Assembly (NCBI RefSeq): GCF_030384665.1 | Contig: NC_083674.1 | Coordinates: 496,001-560,000 of the forward strand | DNA: 64,000 nucleotides | From: Lodderomyces elongisporus | Taxonomy: Eukaryota; Ascomycota; Pichiomycetes; Serinales; Debaryomycetaceae | Direction of reading: 5' to 3' | Part shown: in pieces, positions 42,120-51,970 of the stretch | Layout: each line of letters starts with the position of its first letter | Numbering within the stretch: position 1 is the first letter of the stretch | Translations under genes and position numbers: made by a program | The notes under the pieces: model-generated | Databases searched by the model: none | What the model saw: only the letters and a program-made list of their open reading frames with translations | Told to the model about the DNA's origin: nothing

Positions 42120-43100
42120 ATGAAGTGGCAGTTAGCGATTGTACTTGCTGCTTGTACTAGTATGGTGGCAACAAAGAATGTGTTTAACCCCGCAGCACTA
42201 CCAGATTTGAAAGAGGATGACTATGTTGACAAAAGAGACGCCGATGCTAAAAACACTCCAAACTTGCAAGACTTGAGTGATTCTGTGGCTAATGATATTC
42301 AGAAAAGAAAGAATACTCCAAATTTACAGGATCTTGCTAAAGCTGTTGGTTCTGATAATGATATACAGAAAAGAAAAAATGTAGTCAACTTGGCAAATTT
42401 CAAAGTTGAACCGAATGACAAGAGGGAAGCAAAAAACACTTTTGATATCGCTGCATTTCTTAAACAACATCTGCATGTTAAGCGCGGAGAAAACCAGCAG
42501 GTTTTGAGCAACCCTGATACTGAAGATTCCCAGAGCGATGACCATTTGTTATTTACATTGGACTCAGCTGATTGTTACAATAATCTCCTTCAGTCGATAT
42601 TACCTCAGCTCAAATCTATTTCTATATTTGCTGGATATATTAGGAACAATCAGGATTTGGACAGCAAAACGGAATTAGCAGACCAAAATATGTTGATCAT
42701 TGCACCTACAGACGATGCAATCGAGAATAAATTATCTGGTTTAAAACCATGGGAGTTTCCCCATTCTTTAGATGATGCTAAAAATGACAGGGAACAAGAT
42801 GCAATCATCGATGAAAACATACAAAACTTTTTATTCGGTCATATTGTAAGTAATTTTGAAAAGAAATTGGTTATTGAGACCGATTCAAATGACCAAACTA
42901 CCAAAATCATTGTTACGACTTTGAACAATGGCAAAAATTTACAAATTAAGCAAGACCCACTGAGTGAGAAATTCTTCATCAGAATTGTAGATGATCGTGA
43001 TGCTAATGCAATCTCAAACAATTGGATCCCTGTTCAAACTGTTCGACAAGTGGAAAATGGGTTTATTTTTGTCATTGAAAACTCATTGGTCAAGCCTTAA
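42120..43100 (+). CDS. Secreted FAS1-domain protein with Kex2-repeat N-terminus
   Basis: The 326-residue protein has a signal peptide (about residues 1-18, probable cleavage after 'VAT'). Four internal Lys-Arg sites follow, at residues 38-39, 62-63, 84-85 and 101-102, and a fifth at 121-122. Each segment starts with Lys-Asn and shows the core KN-(V/T)-x-(N/D)-x-x-x-(L/F): KNVFNPAAL (19), KNTPNLQDL (44), KNTPNLQDL (64), KNVVNLANF (86) and KNTFDIAAF (105). Segments 2 and 5 carry DADA or EA between the Lys-Arg and the KN core, as in alpha-factor precursors trimmed by a dipeptidyl aminopeptidase. Residues about 145-320 fit a fasciclin (FAS1) domain ('QNMLIIAPTDDAI', 'FLFGHIV'). S. cerevisiae YDR262W is a related FAS1 protein. 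Peptide release is inferred, not shown. Confidence 0.8.
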   Translation: MKWQLAIVLAACTSMVATKNVFNPAALPDLKEDDYVDKRDADAKNTPNLQDLSDSVANDIQKRKNTPNLQDLAKAVGSDNDIQKRKNVVNLANFKVEPNDKREAKNTFDIAAFLKQHLHVKRGENQQVLSNPDTEDSQSDDHLLFTLDSADCYNNLLQSILPQLKSISIFAGYIRNNQDLDSKTELADQNMLIIAPTDDAIENKLSGLKPWEFPHSLDDAKNDREQDAIIDENIQNFLFGHIVSNFEKKLVIETDSNDQTTKIIVTTLNNGKNLQIKQDPLSEKFFIRIVDDRDANAISNNWIPVQTVRQVENGFIFVIENSLVKP

Positions 43101-43606
43101 ATGACAATAGCCAACAAGGCTATAAATTTTATATGGTTTTAATTCTGATTTTCTAGTTCTTCACTACATCAATTTTTTTTTTCGTTTTTCAAACTAACTT
43201 ACACACATATACACAACTTATACATTTATCTTTTCCTACACAGAACCAAGTTTGAGTACATTTATATCAATTTTTTTTTTCTTATACATATATTTATATC
43301 TATATATATGTATATATTTACAATTTTATTTAGAGATTGCAATTTTTTTTCTTTGTTTAAGTAAAGTTATTCTGTAAACCTATTATAGAACTTTTTGAAA
43401 ACGATTTAGAACCAAAAATAAAAAAACAAGAGGAATACAAAAGTAGAGAAATACACAGAAGAAGAAAAATAGAAAAAAAAATTTGTTCACACGTTCTATA
43501 GTTTATATAGTGTACATACTTTTATGTATCATCTTCCTGTCTCCTCCTTTCCTTCGCTTCTTCTCTTTTTCTCTTTTATGTCTTCATCCGAATTTTATTA
43601 AAGATA
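43101..43606. other. FAS1 gene-GGA convergent intergenic
   Basis: No gene is seen. TATATATGTATATAT sequence at about 43297-43317 is the likely 3'-end signal for one or both genes, and A-rich DNA follows to 43480. Confidence 0.5.
43294..43318. terminator. TATATA efficiency element between convergent genes
   Basis: A (TA)n tract with TATGTA lies midway between the two convergent stop codons. Yeast 3'-end processing uses such elements on either strand. Confidence 0.35.
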
Positions 43607-45421
43607 TTACAATACACTAACACCGGTTTCCTCGGCTTGTTCGCTGCCTGTCTTGTACTCAACTTTCCATTTAATTTTAAGTTGTTTCAGTTGAGGGTTA
43701 TCAATTGTAAAGTCTTGTGAAACGCCGTGGTTGTTGAAGCCATAAATGACATCATTACTTTGCGGACGCAAATCTAATTTGCAGCTCTTGGGCACAGCAA
43801 CCATGAATTTCAACTGCGAAATAGTTTGATTTTGTCGATTTGAAAAGAGAACGCGTCCTTTGAAATTTGAGCTGGACTCTTCTTGAACTCCAATTTCTAT
43901 CTTAAGCCCTGCCGATTCGTTCAAAGTAATCATCTTGATATAACCTTGACCAGGGGAGGTTGCATTGGGTTTTTGAACTTGTGCTGGTGTTGAAGATGGA
44001 AAATCAAAGCCAAATGGATCTAAGCCTGACGATTGTTTACTTTGTGACACTGAAATGTTACTTTGCAATTGTGGAGATGGCGAGTTCAAATCGGCCAATA
44101 AATCAAAATTTGAAGTTGCAGACTTGTTAGCATTGCTGGTCTGGTTTATTGGAGTTGGATGTTGTATATTAGTAGACCCCGTAGTAGAGGTGCTATTGGC
44201 TCCGCCCAAAGCAATTGAACCGCCAGCCCCATACAAATTCAATGGGTTCACTTGCGAGCCATCGTTCAGACTGTTGGCATTACCAAAAGTCAAGTTTGAT
44301 AAGTCACTCAACAAGTCATTATATCCTTGTTCTTTACTGGCATTGACATCTTCTGGTGCATCATCAAAATCAATCAAATTCAAATCGGCACCGGAACCAG
44401 AACCACCAGCTCCAATACCTCCCACTGAGCTTGAACTGGATACTTTAATTTGGCTAGCTTCGTCAACTTTGCCACCTTTGAGCAATTGATACTTATTAAT
44501 AACCTTATTGACATTATCATTTAACAACAAAAGATTATTAATCTCCTCGTCGCCTTCTTCGTGCTCTCCTTCAATGATTTTGTTGATAATTGGCTGAGAG
44601 CTCTTTACCGAGCTGTAAAGTTCAATAAGTGCTTCATCCGAGTTATCATCAATCTTACCGCCAGCACTTTCAATTTGTGTCAACATTTCACCCAAGATCT
44701 CGACTTTCCTTGTCAATCTAGTTATATCATCCTTCAACCGTTTCTTGTTTTCTTTGACATTGTCATCTTTAAACCCAGCCATTATCTTCATTAATTTATT
44801 TGCCTCTTGCAAGTCTTGTGGTCTTCCTCTTCTAATCAATTCTTGAAGCTTGGCAGAATGCACAACTGCCTCCTCCTTTTGGATATCTTCAAGGGATTTC
44901 AAATTGTCACCAGGGTTAAGCACGGCGATATCCTCAACCTTCACTTCGGGGAAAACATACCCTTTATTCGATAAAAGTCTATGCATATCTTTGATGTACC
45001 CGAAATCTTCTTTATATTTAGAAGTACGACAAATGGTTTGATACCATTCTTCAATTTGCGCAAGAATCAATCTTTGCACACGAGAGTATCTCATGGTAGG
45101 TCTCTCAGGGAATCTTTTAACCAATTCATTCAAAAATTCCTTTCTAGATATTTGCAAATGCATAGGATAGCCACAGTTCTTGACCAAATTATCAAGCAAC
45201 GCTATAGCCAATTCCGATGTTTGGGGATCTCTTTGACTAATTAGCTTCAGTACGGCAATTGCAGCGTCTCTTGGAGCTGATCCCTTTTTGGCATTGACGT
45301 AATCACAGATCTCTAAATTGAGCGCCAAGTTTGGCTCATCATTAGTGGGCCTACAGGCCCTATAAATTCTTCGCAATAATTTCGGATTGATCTTGTCGAG
45401 TGAATATGAAGACGACGACAT
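43607..45421 (-). CDS. GGA clathrin adaptor
   Basis: The 604-residue protein is a GGA adaptor (Gga1/Gga2), which recruits clathrin and cargo at the trans-Golgi in an Arf-GTP-dependent way for transport to endosomes and the vacuole. Domains in order: VHS (about 5-150, 'RRIYRACRPTNDEPNLALNLEICD'), GAT helical domain (about 185-320, binds Arf and ubiquitin), a Ser/Asn-rich hinge, and a C-terminal GAE ear (about 490-604, 'IKMITLNESAGLKIEIGVQE' in parts). The hinge holds 'NLLLL' and 'DLLADL' motifs that may bind clathrin. S. cerevisiae has two paralogs from genome duplication, so this single gene is written as GGA without number. CNL1 lies divergently beside it, as in S. cerevisiae. Confidence 0.93.
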   Translation of the reverse strand: MSSSSYSLDKINPKLLRRIYRACRPTNDEPNLALNLEICDYVNAKKGSAPRDAAIAVLKLISQRDPQTSELAIALLDNLVKNCGYPMHLQISRKEFLNELVKRFPERPTMRYSRVQRLILAQIEEWYQTICRTSKYKEDFGYIKDMHRLLSNKGYVFPEVKVEDIAVLNPGDNLKSLEDIQKEEAVVHSAKLQELIRRGRPQDLQEANKLMKIMAGFKDDNVKENKKRLKDDITRLTRKVEILGEMLTQIESAGGKIDDNSDEALIELYSSVKSSQPIINKIIEGEHEEGDEEINNLLLLNDNVNKVINKYQLLKGGKVDEASQIKVSSSSSVGGIGAGGSGSGADLNLIDFDDAPEDVNASKEQGYNDLLSDLSNLTFGNANSLNDGSQVNPLNLYGAGGSIALGGANSTSTTGSTNIQHPTPINQTSNANKSATSNFDLLADLNSPSPQLQSNISVSQSKQSSGLDPFGFDFPSSTPAQVQKPNATSPGQGYIKMITLNESAGLKIEIGVQEESSSNFKGRVLFSNRQNQTISQLKFMVAVPKSCKLDLRPQSNDVIYGFNNHGVSQDFTIDNPQLKQLKIKWKVEYKTGSEQAEETGVSVL

Positions 45422-46096
45422 TGCAAAATTACTTTGAAGTGATTATAAAAGGGTTTATGAAATGTTTATGAAGACTGTATGGACGTAATTTCGTTCTCTA
45501 TATAAAGATTTGTTAATGACGATGATGAGCGGGGATTGTAATTGACAAAGCAGGTTATATGTTGATTTGGTCAAAGTGTGAGTATTGGTTATAGAAATGG
45601 TATAGTGGTCTGTGATTCTCCTGATTTCATAATTGCGGTATAATCTTGCTCCGACATTTAGTTTTTTCTCTCAACTCTTGGATTACAACACCAATCTAGG
45701 AGAGACAAAATTAAAAAGAAAAAAAAAATACAAAAAAAAAAAAGAGTTATGACAATCCCACAATTTCAATTTCCTTTTTAAGGATTTTATGCGGCGTTTT
45801 TTTTTTCTTTCTTTCTTTATCTGATCTCCTATTATTTTTATCTTCTTTATATCCAATTTCTTCTCCACCCGAGCTACACTTTATCCTTCCCCATTTCTTC
45901 TACTGATCCTTTTACTGTCCTCGTACCACCAACGTTTCAATTACTTTGGAAAATACACTGAAGATTACCACAACAAATTTACCTTTAGCTTTACTGACAA
46001 CTTTTGAATTCTTTCATTTTCTAAAACCAGAATCGCTTAAAAATATAGCTGCTAACCCACATTCTATGAAAAAAAAATATATGTAAAGTCGACGCC
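45422..46096. other. Divergent promoter of GGA and CNL1
   Basis: No gene is seen. It contains A-rich runs (45712-45745) and pyrimidine-rich CNL1 leader sequence. Confidence 0.5.
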
Positions 46097-46582
46097 ATGC
46101 TGGAATGTGTACATGAAAACGGAAGCATACATTCGTCAAATAGTAACGTCAAATGTGGGAATAACCACAAGGATGCTCACAATGATATTCAATCCGATCA
46201 ATCTAGTAATCGCAACAATCCCACAAGTCCAACAAATACGCAACTCCCAGCCGATGAGCCAGATCCATTGGAACTCAAAAAGCTATCGTTGAGTTATGAC
46301 TATCTAACGTATAAAATAAAAGACCATATTAAAACGCTCACTGATCAAACTTATGCTGCGGTGTTAGAGAAGCAAGAACTAATAAACAAGGACTATATTG
46401 AAGGTCAGTTGGATTTGTCACAGAAATATGAGCAAATATCTCAATTGATTCAAACGTGCAATGATTTAGAACTAGACTTCATGAAGATTGATCAATTGGA
46501 AATCTTTGTTGAGGACTTTGCAAAACGACTAGATGTGTTAGAAGCTCAATTCTCTGACCTTTCAACACATCAAGCGCGATAA
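46097..46582 (+). CDS. CNL1: Cnl1, BLOC-1 subunit
   Basis: The 161-residue protein fits Cnl1 (122 residues in S. cerevisiae), a subunit of the yeast BLOC-1 complex that acts on endosomes in Rab5 (Vps21) turnover. The conserved block starts 'EPDPLELKKLSLSYDYLTYKIKDHI' (in parts, about residues 53-77) and continues as one coiled coil to the end. The first about 50 residues are a polar, Asn-rich extension, so S. cerevisiae Cnl1 may start later. An internal ATG would lose the conserved block, so the first ATG is preferred. Its neighbour is GGA, as in S. cerevisiae. Confidence 0.85.
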   Translation: MLECVHENGSIHSSNSNVKCGNNHKDAHNDIQSDQSSNRNNPTSPTNTQLPADEPDPLELKKLSLSYDYLTYKIKDHIKTLTDQTYAAVLEKQELINKDYIEGQLDLSQKYEQISQLIQTCNDLELDFMKIDQLEIFVEDFAKRLDVLEAQFSDLSTHQAR

Positions 46583-46836
46583 ATATAAAAAGGAAAGTCA
46601 ATGATGAGAAAGCCAAACCTGTAACAACCACATGGGGATGGAAATATTAGATTGCAGTCATAATTTCAAAACCTAATTGGAAGCTATAAACAAAAGAGAA
46701 CACAATCTAGAACAAGAGTGTGTCGGACGTTTAATACTTTGCACTCACTAAAAATACGCAATCACACAATTGCATCGTTATGCTTGCCTTACAATCGCTA
46801 ATGCCATGATTACATTAATATAAATGTATACATACA

Positions 46837-46870
<34 letters not shown>

Positions 46871-46956
46871 CATATATATATATAATGATACCTATATATA
46901 TATATATTATATGCATAAATCCAACAATCAATGTATTTTGTCCAAAGTACAAAAAA
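46583..46956. other. CNL1-DUF4112 gene convergent intergenic
   Basis: No gene is seen. It contains a (CATA)n microsatellite at about 46828-46866 and TATATATATATAT tracts at 46872-46908, which should form 3' ends for both genes. Confidence 0.5.
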
Positions 46957-47824
46957 TTACACCTCATTACCGATTTGATGAGATCTTGAAGGTGGGGCAG
47001 GAACAGGTCTTCCACTATAAGGTGGCGCCGAGACGGACGACTCAGGCGCATTTCCCCCACTCAGTGGTGCAGATCCATAACCTCGAGACTTTTTGCCTCC
47101 TTTTCCAGCACTTCCCGCACTTGTCGGTTGTGCTGTTGAAGGGGCCGTTTTTGTCAGTGCTTGTGTGGTGACAGGTTGATTCAGATGCTGACTGCCATAT
47201 TTTTTCACTAGATGCTTCTCCAACAAGACAAAGTTCCTCGAATTGCATTTATATAGGACGTTGATGAAATCGCCAACAATTGGTATCAACCCAATACCAA
47301 AGTCAAACATGACATTTGCCATCATCTCAGTCTCTAGAGCCTTTGGTAATTCTCCCTCGATCTGCTTGGCTTTTCTAACCAACTGCATGGCAAAATATAG
47401 GGCAATTATATCTCCAATCCAGGGTATTAAACCAATAACACCAGCCCATCCAATCCTTAATCCACATAAACTCAACTGTAAGTCTAGTGTATATGCTCTG
47501 CTCTTGACCTTATTCAAGATTTTCAAGTCATTTTTTGGTATATAATCTGGCAACCTTCTTTTTCTCTTGGCACCTTTACGCTGATAAAAGTGAAGATCTT
47601 GTTCGGGTATTTCTTCAAAATACGGATCTTGAGTTGTGTCTCCAAATGTAACTAGATGGTCTAAGTTTGTCTAAATCAAAGAGTTAGTGATTTCTTTTGT
47701 TTTTCTTTTTAGATTATTATTTCAAAGTTTGACTTTTAAGGTTTGTTTTGGGTGCAAACACTAATGATTGACGCGATATTCAACATACTTTTTGTAAAAA
47801 ATATTTGTATAATAGCTGAGACAT
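46957..47824 (-). CDS. DUF4112 membrane protein, spliced
   Basis: A two-exon gene encodes 249 residues. Exon 1 (47824-47789) has only 12 codons. The intron (47788-47671, 118 nt) begins GTATGT, has a CACTAAC branch site at 47689-47683 and ends TTTAG. Exon 2 is 47670-46957, in phase 0. Without the intron the frame has no ATG. The core 'LRIGWAGVIGLIPWIGDIIALYFAMQLV' (in parts) followed by 'MMANVMFDFGIGLIPIVGDFINVLYK' is the DUF4112 signature: two hydrophobic helical stretches with repeated GL-IP-x-x-GD. The C-terminus is a Gly/Pro/Ser-rich tail with 'PPYSGRPVPAPP' that might bind SH3 or WW domains. Function is unknown. Confidence 0.85.
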
Positions 47825-48376
47825 CTTGAACTGAATGATTGAATGGAAATGTCAATTACTAGAAATACAATTTAAGTGTTGGTAGATCAAGATAATAAAA
47901 TAGGAAAGGTAGAACTAAACCAAGCTTGTGGGTAAAACTCAGAGGAAAACTTAAGAAAAGAAGAAGAAGAAGAAGAAGAAGAATAAAAGAGTTGACTGTA
48001 TTTCAAATGAGTTTTAAAAGTCCTTGATGGAAGTCACAAATTGTTGTGGAGATTGCTTTCGCAAGTATTTGCGCACAGCCGCCTACATACTTCTGTTTCC
48101 CTTTTCTTTTATTTTTTTTTCAAAGCAAAAAAAGAAAAACAAATACTGAAATTTTCGTACATATTTGACAGGACGATAAGTTGGTAGCAATCAAACACCT
48201 AAATGAATTTCATACCTACTCCAAATGGATTGAATAAATAATTACTTTCTTTTAATGCAACTTCTACTATTACCACTACCGCCACTATTAGTACTACTTT
48301 AACTCATATTATTACCGTCAGTACTCATATCCGACCATGATCATTAAGTTGTAGAATTAAAGGCTCTATATACAAA
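47825..48376. other. DUF4112 promoter and COQ4 3' flank
   Basis: No gene is seen. It has an (AGA)n run at about 47955-47983 and a stretch of ACT/ACC trinucleotides (about 48262-48310) near the COQ4 end. Confidence 0.5.
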
Positions 48377-49486
48377 CTACATAGCCCCGGCTGTATTTGA
48401 AGGTTTGACATTGGCTGAACTAGCAGAAGTTGCATTAGCAGCCGTTGCCGTTGCTGTTGCCGTTGCTGTTGTCGTTGCAGTTACTGTTGCAGCAGCAGCA
48501 GCAGCTTTCAACTCTTTCTCTCTCCTCTTTTTTGCGAAATACTCTTTCCTCAAATCCCTTAAATCGGGAGGTTGTTCAATACCCATCTCTCTTCTAAACT
48601 CATTTATATCCTTATCCAAGATCTTCTCCCAGTACACATTGATAAGTGGCTTACTATAAAGACCATTCTTTATAGCCCAGGGGTAATAGATTTCTCTCAA
48701 CCTTTTCCTCTGACTAGGCTTCAATCTCAAAGGAGCGAATAATGCACCAAGGCCGCTCATTGGAATACCAATGTTCATATACTCCAAGACTTTAACACTA
48801 ATCTCACCTTCAATAATAATGGGCAAACCTGTAATGGCATGGTAAAAATCATGGCACTCTCGATACCTCTGGAAAATGTATGCCAACTCCTCATTATCAA
48901 TATACCGTACAGGCACTCTAGTATCGGGGCTTACACCTTCACGGTCTAACCAAGTAATATAACTTTTACCTATGGTGTTGTCAGGCAAGCTTCTCAAGTA
49001 GTCCAAATCGAGAGAAGTCGAGGTGATTCTGGGTCTTTCTCGTAATATTTGACGTCCAGTAGGATCACTAAGCATTGCATGTTGTAATCTTTTTAAAACC
49101 GGCTCAATCGCGGTACTTTCACCTAATGCAACAATATACTTATTCTCTTCAGGATGGAAAAAAGACCCGATGGATGAACCAAGGAACATGAGAAATTTCT
49201 CATAGTTGTAGAGACGAACTTGACCAGGGTACTCTGCGGCAGCTCTGGTGAATGCTGGCCCCCGTTTTTTTTCAAGTAATTTTCTGTACTTGTCGTTAGG
49301 GTCATTGTAATGCAATTCGTGATTCTCCATTTTCGAGGCAAGCACATTATTCTTGGACCAAAGTACAGAGCCAAAAAGTGTAGTAGCTATTGTCGTGAAT
49401 ACAAACGAACGGCTCTGAGTGGAAACGGGTGTTTTAAGTAGGGAAGGGTGCAGTAGGACTCTGCTAACTTTTTGACTTGTTAACAT
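48377..49486 (-). CDS. COQ4: Coq4, ubiquinone biosynthesis protein
   Basis: The 369-residue protein is Coq4, needed for coenzyme Q synthesis and for the CoQ synthome on the matrix side of the inner mitochondrial membrane. The conserved zinc motif HDxxHx11E is at His212-Asp213, His216 and Glu228, within 'ECHDFYHAITGLP'. A presequence covers about residues 1-35. The family block 'YFAKKRREKEL' ends about residue 323. After that the protein has a low-complexity Ala-Thr tail (ATATATAT type, about 324-369) not seen in S. cerevisiae Coq4 (335 residues). The tail is encoded by GTTGCC/GCTGTT repeats on the plus strand. Confidence 0.95.
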   Translation of the reverse strand: MLTSQKVSRVLLHPSLLKTPVSTQSRSFVFTTIATTLFGSVLWSKNNVLASKMENHELHYNDPNDKYRKLLEKKRGPAFTRAAAEYPGQVRLYNYEKFLMFLGSSIGSFFHPEENKYIVALGESTAIEPVLKRLQHAMLSDPTGRQILRERPRITSTSLDLDYLRSLPDNTIGKSYITWLDREGVSPDTRVPVRYIDNEELAYIFQRYRECHDFYHAITGLPIIIEGEISVKVLEYMNIGIPMSGLGALFAPLRLKPSQRKRLREIYYPWAIKNGLYSKPLINVYWEKILDKDINEFRREMGIEQPPDLRDLRKEYFAKKRREKELKAAAAAATVTATTTATATATATAANATSASSANVKPSNTAGAM

Positions 49487-49795
49487 GTTTCTTGAATGAT
49501 CTACAGCAACGTGTGAATGGCGGAGGTTAGTTTCAGTTGATAAAGTAGAGCTTTTTTTTTCTAGAAATTAAAGAAACTAGAGTAGGAGTAAGTTATACTG
49601 TGTATTGGAGAAATACGGCTATCTTTAAGAGCGAGTGGGGATGAAATCAGCTGACGAGCATAAAAGTTTCAGCAATAATAAAAAAAAAAATATATAAATA
49701 AATAGAAAGAAAGAAAGAAAAAAAAAATAGAAAGCTAAAAAGAAAGCTTACAAAAAAAGGAAAACACTTGTCTTTACTTCTTTCCTTATATTTCA
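49487..49795. other. COQ4 promoter and PXA gene 3' flank
   Basis: No gene is seen. It is A/G-rich, with (AAAG)n at about 49707-49722. Confidence 0.5.
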
Positions 49796-51970
49796 TTAAA
49801 TTTCATTATACAAATTGTGCACTATGTAATCAATAATCTTGAGTACAAAGAATTTGTTCACCTTGTGGTTAGGATCAATGTCCATATTCTCTGCAAAAAC
49901 CGTCAAGACCTGCTTGATGGTATTCCGCTGCTGTTGCTGCTTTTCTTTTCGGTGTTTCTCGGTATCCCTAGGTTTACTTTGCAACAATGGTAAATGCTGA
50001 ATCAAGGTAAAAATGTTCTCAGTAACAATATCCGTACCATCAGTCTTTCTTTGTGACTCCAGTAATTCCAGTAATTTCAACATATCCCTCTCCTCGCCAT
50101 TACATCCTTTCTCTTTTCCTCTATCGGCCTCCTCTCCTCCTCCTCCTCCTCCTTCTTCTTCATCATCTGAGTCCCTTTCTCCATTTTCATAGAATAGTGA
50201 AAGGCGAAGAAGGTTAATCGAATAAGCAAGCTTACGTGAAATATATAGATCTTTCATTATTTCAAGCACCCAAATCAGAAAGATGTGATTAATCCAATTG
50301 TTTACTGGATTTAGGCTTTTGATAACCAATTGTGCAGATGCAAATAGGTAGTATAGTAAGGGTCTCACCTGGTACAAAGCCACCATATTTGCCAAAAGTT
50401 GGAAAATAAAGCAATCAAAAACATTGATACTGGGTGTTTCGCATTCCAAGAGTGAGTAATCAGCTATCGTGATTAGCACTTGATATAGTCTACCAAGATT
50501 ACGACGAATTCTTCGTCCTAAGGGCATTGGAATGTGTTTCTTTTTCTGTGGCTTTGCCACTACACGAAGCAATGAGTTTACCACTTTGTTGATATTATGC
50601 AAAATAAATGTGGGTGATGATAATCTCTCAAACGCTTTATTCAACACCAAGTCCGCCAAAATGAGCACCAACAAGTCACTACCAATTTTGGAGGAAAAAA
50701 CAGCGTTGGATTTCTTATAAGAAAGTTCTTGTTTGTTGAATACTGTTTCTAATATCTCTCGCATCATTTCCCGGAAATAGATCAAATGAGGTGGAGTCTT
50801 TGTTGCATTATTATTATCACTAACTATAGATTCTTGGTCGTTGTCAAAATTCGGATCAAATGCAATATGTTGTCGAGCCAAGTATTCATCAAGAATCTGA
50901 GTACCGCTCTTGGAACTATCGTAAAATGCACTATTCTGACATTTTGCTTGTTTGCGGTAATCCTCAATCACCTTATTTGTTGAACCATCTCTCTCATTTC
51001 CGTTTCGACTCTTGCTGTCACCAGTTTCACCACCACCATATCCACTGTACATAAACTCTTCAAGGTGCTGATTCAATATAAACCCCAAATCGTTACAAAC
51101 TTTTACAGCATCTAGTTTCTCGCATCTACTTACAATATCCGCTGCAAGTACAACTATAATCTCGTCATATAGAATTCTCACAAATTTGGTATTGTCAGGG
51201 GTAGTCAATTTGGTCAAGTACCACAGGTTTACATATTTTACCATAATTGTTGACAAAAATAAATGTATCTGCACATTCAATTCCTGGTCCTGTGAAATAT
51301 GCGGCAAATAGGGCTTGACGTAATCGAGCTTTTCCGCAAGTGTGCTCAGTTTTAACGCCTTTGTACGAAGTGTAGTGGGTCTATACATGGTGAAAATAAA
51401 TTCAATTTCTTGTTGATCCTGCAACTCAACTTGTTGCTTACCATCTGCTTCTCTCAAATCACTGGACAGTCGTGTTCGATTATCTTTTCTGTCCTTGGAT
51501 GAATGATATTGTCGCAGGAGTAGTGGAGGAATAGCTGCTTGGAATCCCGTACCGCCGTTTATTGCGTTTAAGAAATAATCATCATTATTCTCCCTTGTGT
51601 GCAAATGTGAAAGTGAAGCTGATGAATACGTTCTTGCGAAATCAGGTAACAAAGCAGTTGCTGACCCTGTGGTTGGGGCCGGCGTCGGGTTTGGGGTTGT
51701 GTTTGAAGCAGAGATTGAGCCAGAACCAGAACCAGAGCCAGAGGTGGACGTAGTGGTAGATGTAGACGTTGAATTGGACGCTGTTGTAGAGGTGGTGGGT
51801 GTGGCCTTTGCATTAGCAATTGTCAAATGACCTTGACTGATGACATTTGTATGTGTAGTGGATATGATTGCGGATACGGGTCGAGACCTAGGTCGTGGTC
51901 TATCCTGAGTATACCCTCGTTTTATTGAATTGGTTTTGCTGGTGGTTGCATTGTTGACATCAACACTCAT
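49796..51970 (-). CDS. PXA-domain protein (Nvj3/Mdm1-related)
   Basis: The 724-residue protein has a helical region at about residues 195-300 ('ELNVQIHLFLSTIMVKYVNLWY', 'ADIVSRCEKLDAVKVCNDLG', in parts) that matches the PXA (PX-associated) domain. It lacks a PX domain and has no clear membrane segment. In S. cerevisiae the PXA proteins are Mdm1 and Nvj3, and SDH4 and NVJ3 lie close together there, so an Nvj3-like role at organelle contact sites is possible. The first 140 residues are Ser/Thr/Asn-rich, with a Gly-Ser repeat (SGSGSGS, about residue 75). An acidic, Gly- and Glu-rich insert is near 595-625. The C-terminal half is helical. The domain call is moderately firm, while orthology is inferred. 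Confidence 0.7.
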   Translation of the reverse strand: MSVDVNNATTSKTNSIKRGYTQDRPRPRSRPVSAIISTTHTNVISQGHLTIANAKATPTTSTTASNSTSTSTTTSTSGSGSGSGSISASNTTPNPTPAPTTGSATALLPDFARTYSSASLSHLHTRENNDDYFLNAINGGTGFQAAIPPLLLRQYHSSKDRKDNRTRLSSDLREADGKQQVELQDQQEIEFIFTMYRPTTLRTKALKLSTLAEKLDYVKPYLPHISQDQELNVQIHLFLSTIMVKYVNLWYLTKLTTPDNTKFVRILYDEIIVVLAADIVSRCEKLDAVKVCNDLGFILNQHLEEFMYSGYGGGETGDSKSRNGNERDGSTNKVIEDYRKQAKCQNSAFYDSSKSGTQILDEYLARQHIAFDPNFDNDQESIVSDNNNATKTPPHLIYFREMMREILETVFNKQELSYKKSNAVFSSKIGSDLLVLILADLVLNKAFERLSSPTFILHNINKVVNSLLRVVAKPQKKKHIPMPLGRRIRRNLGRLYQVLITIADYSLLECETPSINVFDCFIFQLLANMVALYQVRPLLYYLFASAQLVIKSLNPVNNWINHIFLIWVLEIMKDLYISRKLAYSINLLRLSLFYENGERDSDDEEEGGGGGGEEADRGKEKGCNGEERDMLKLLELLESQRKTDGTDIVTENIFTLIQHLPLLQSKPRDTEKHRKEKQQQQRNTIKQVLTVFAENMDIDPNHKVNKFFVLKIIDYIVHNLYNEI

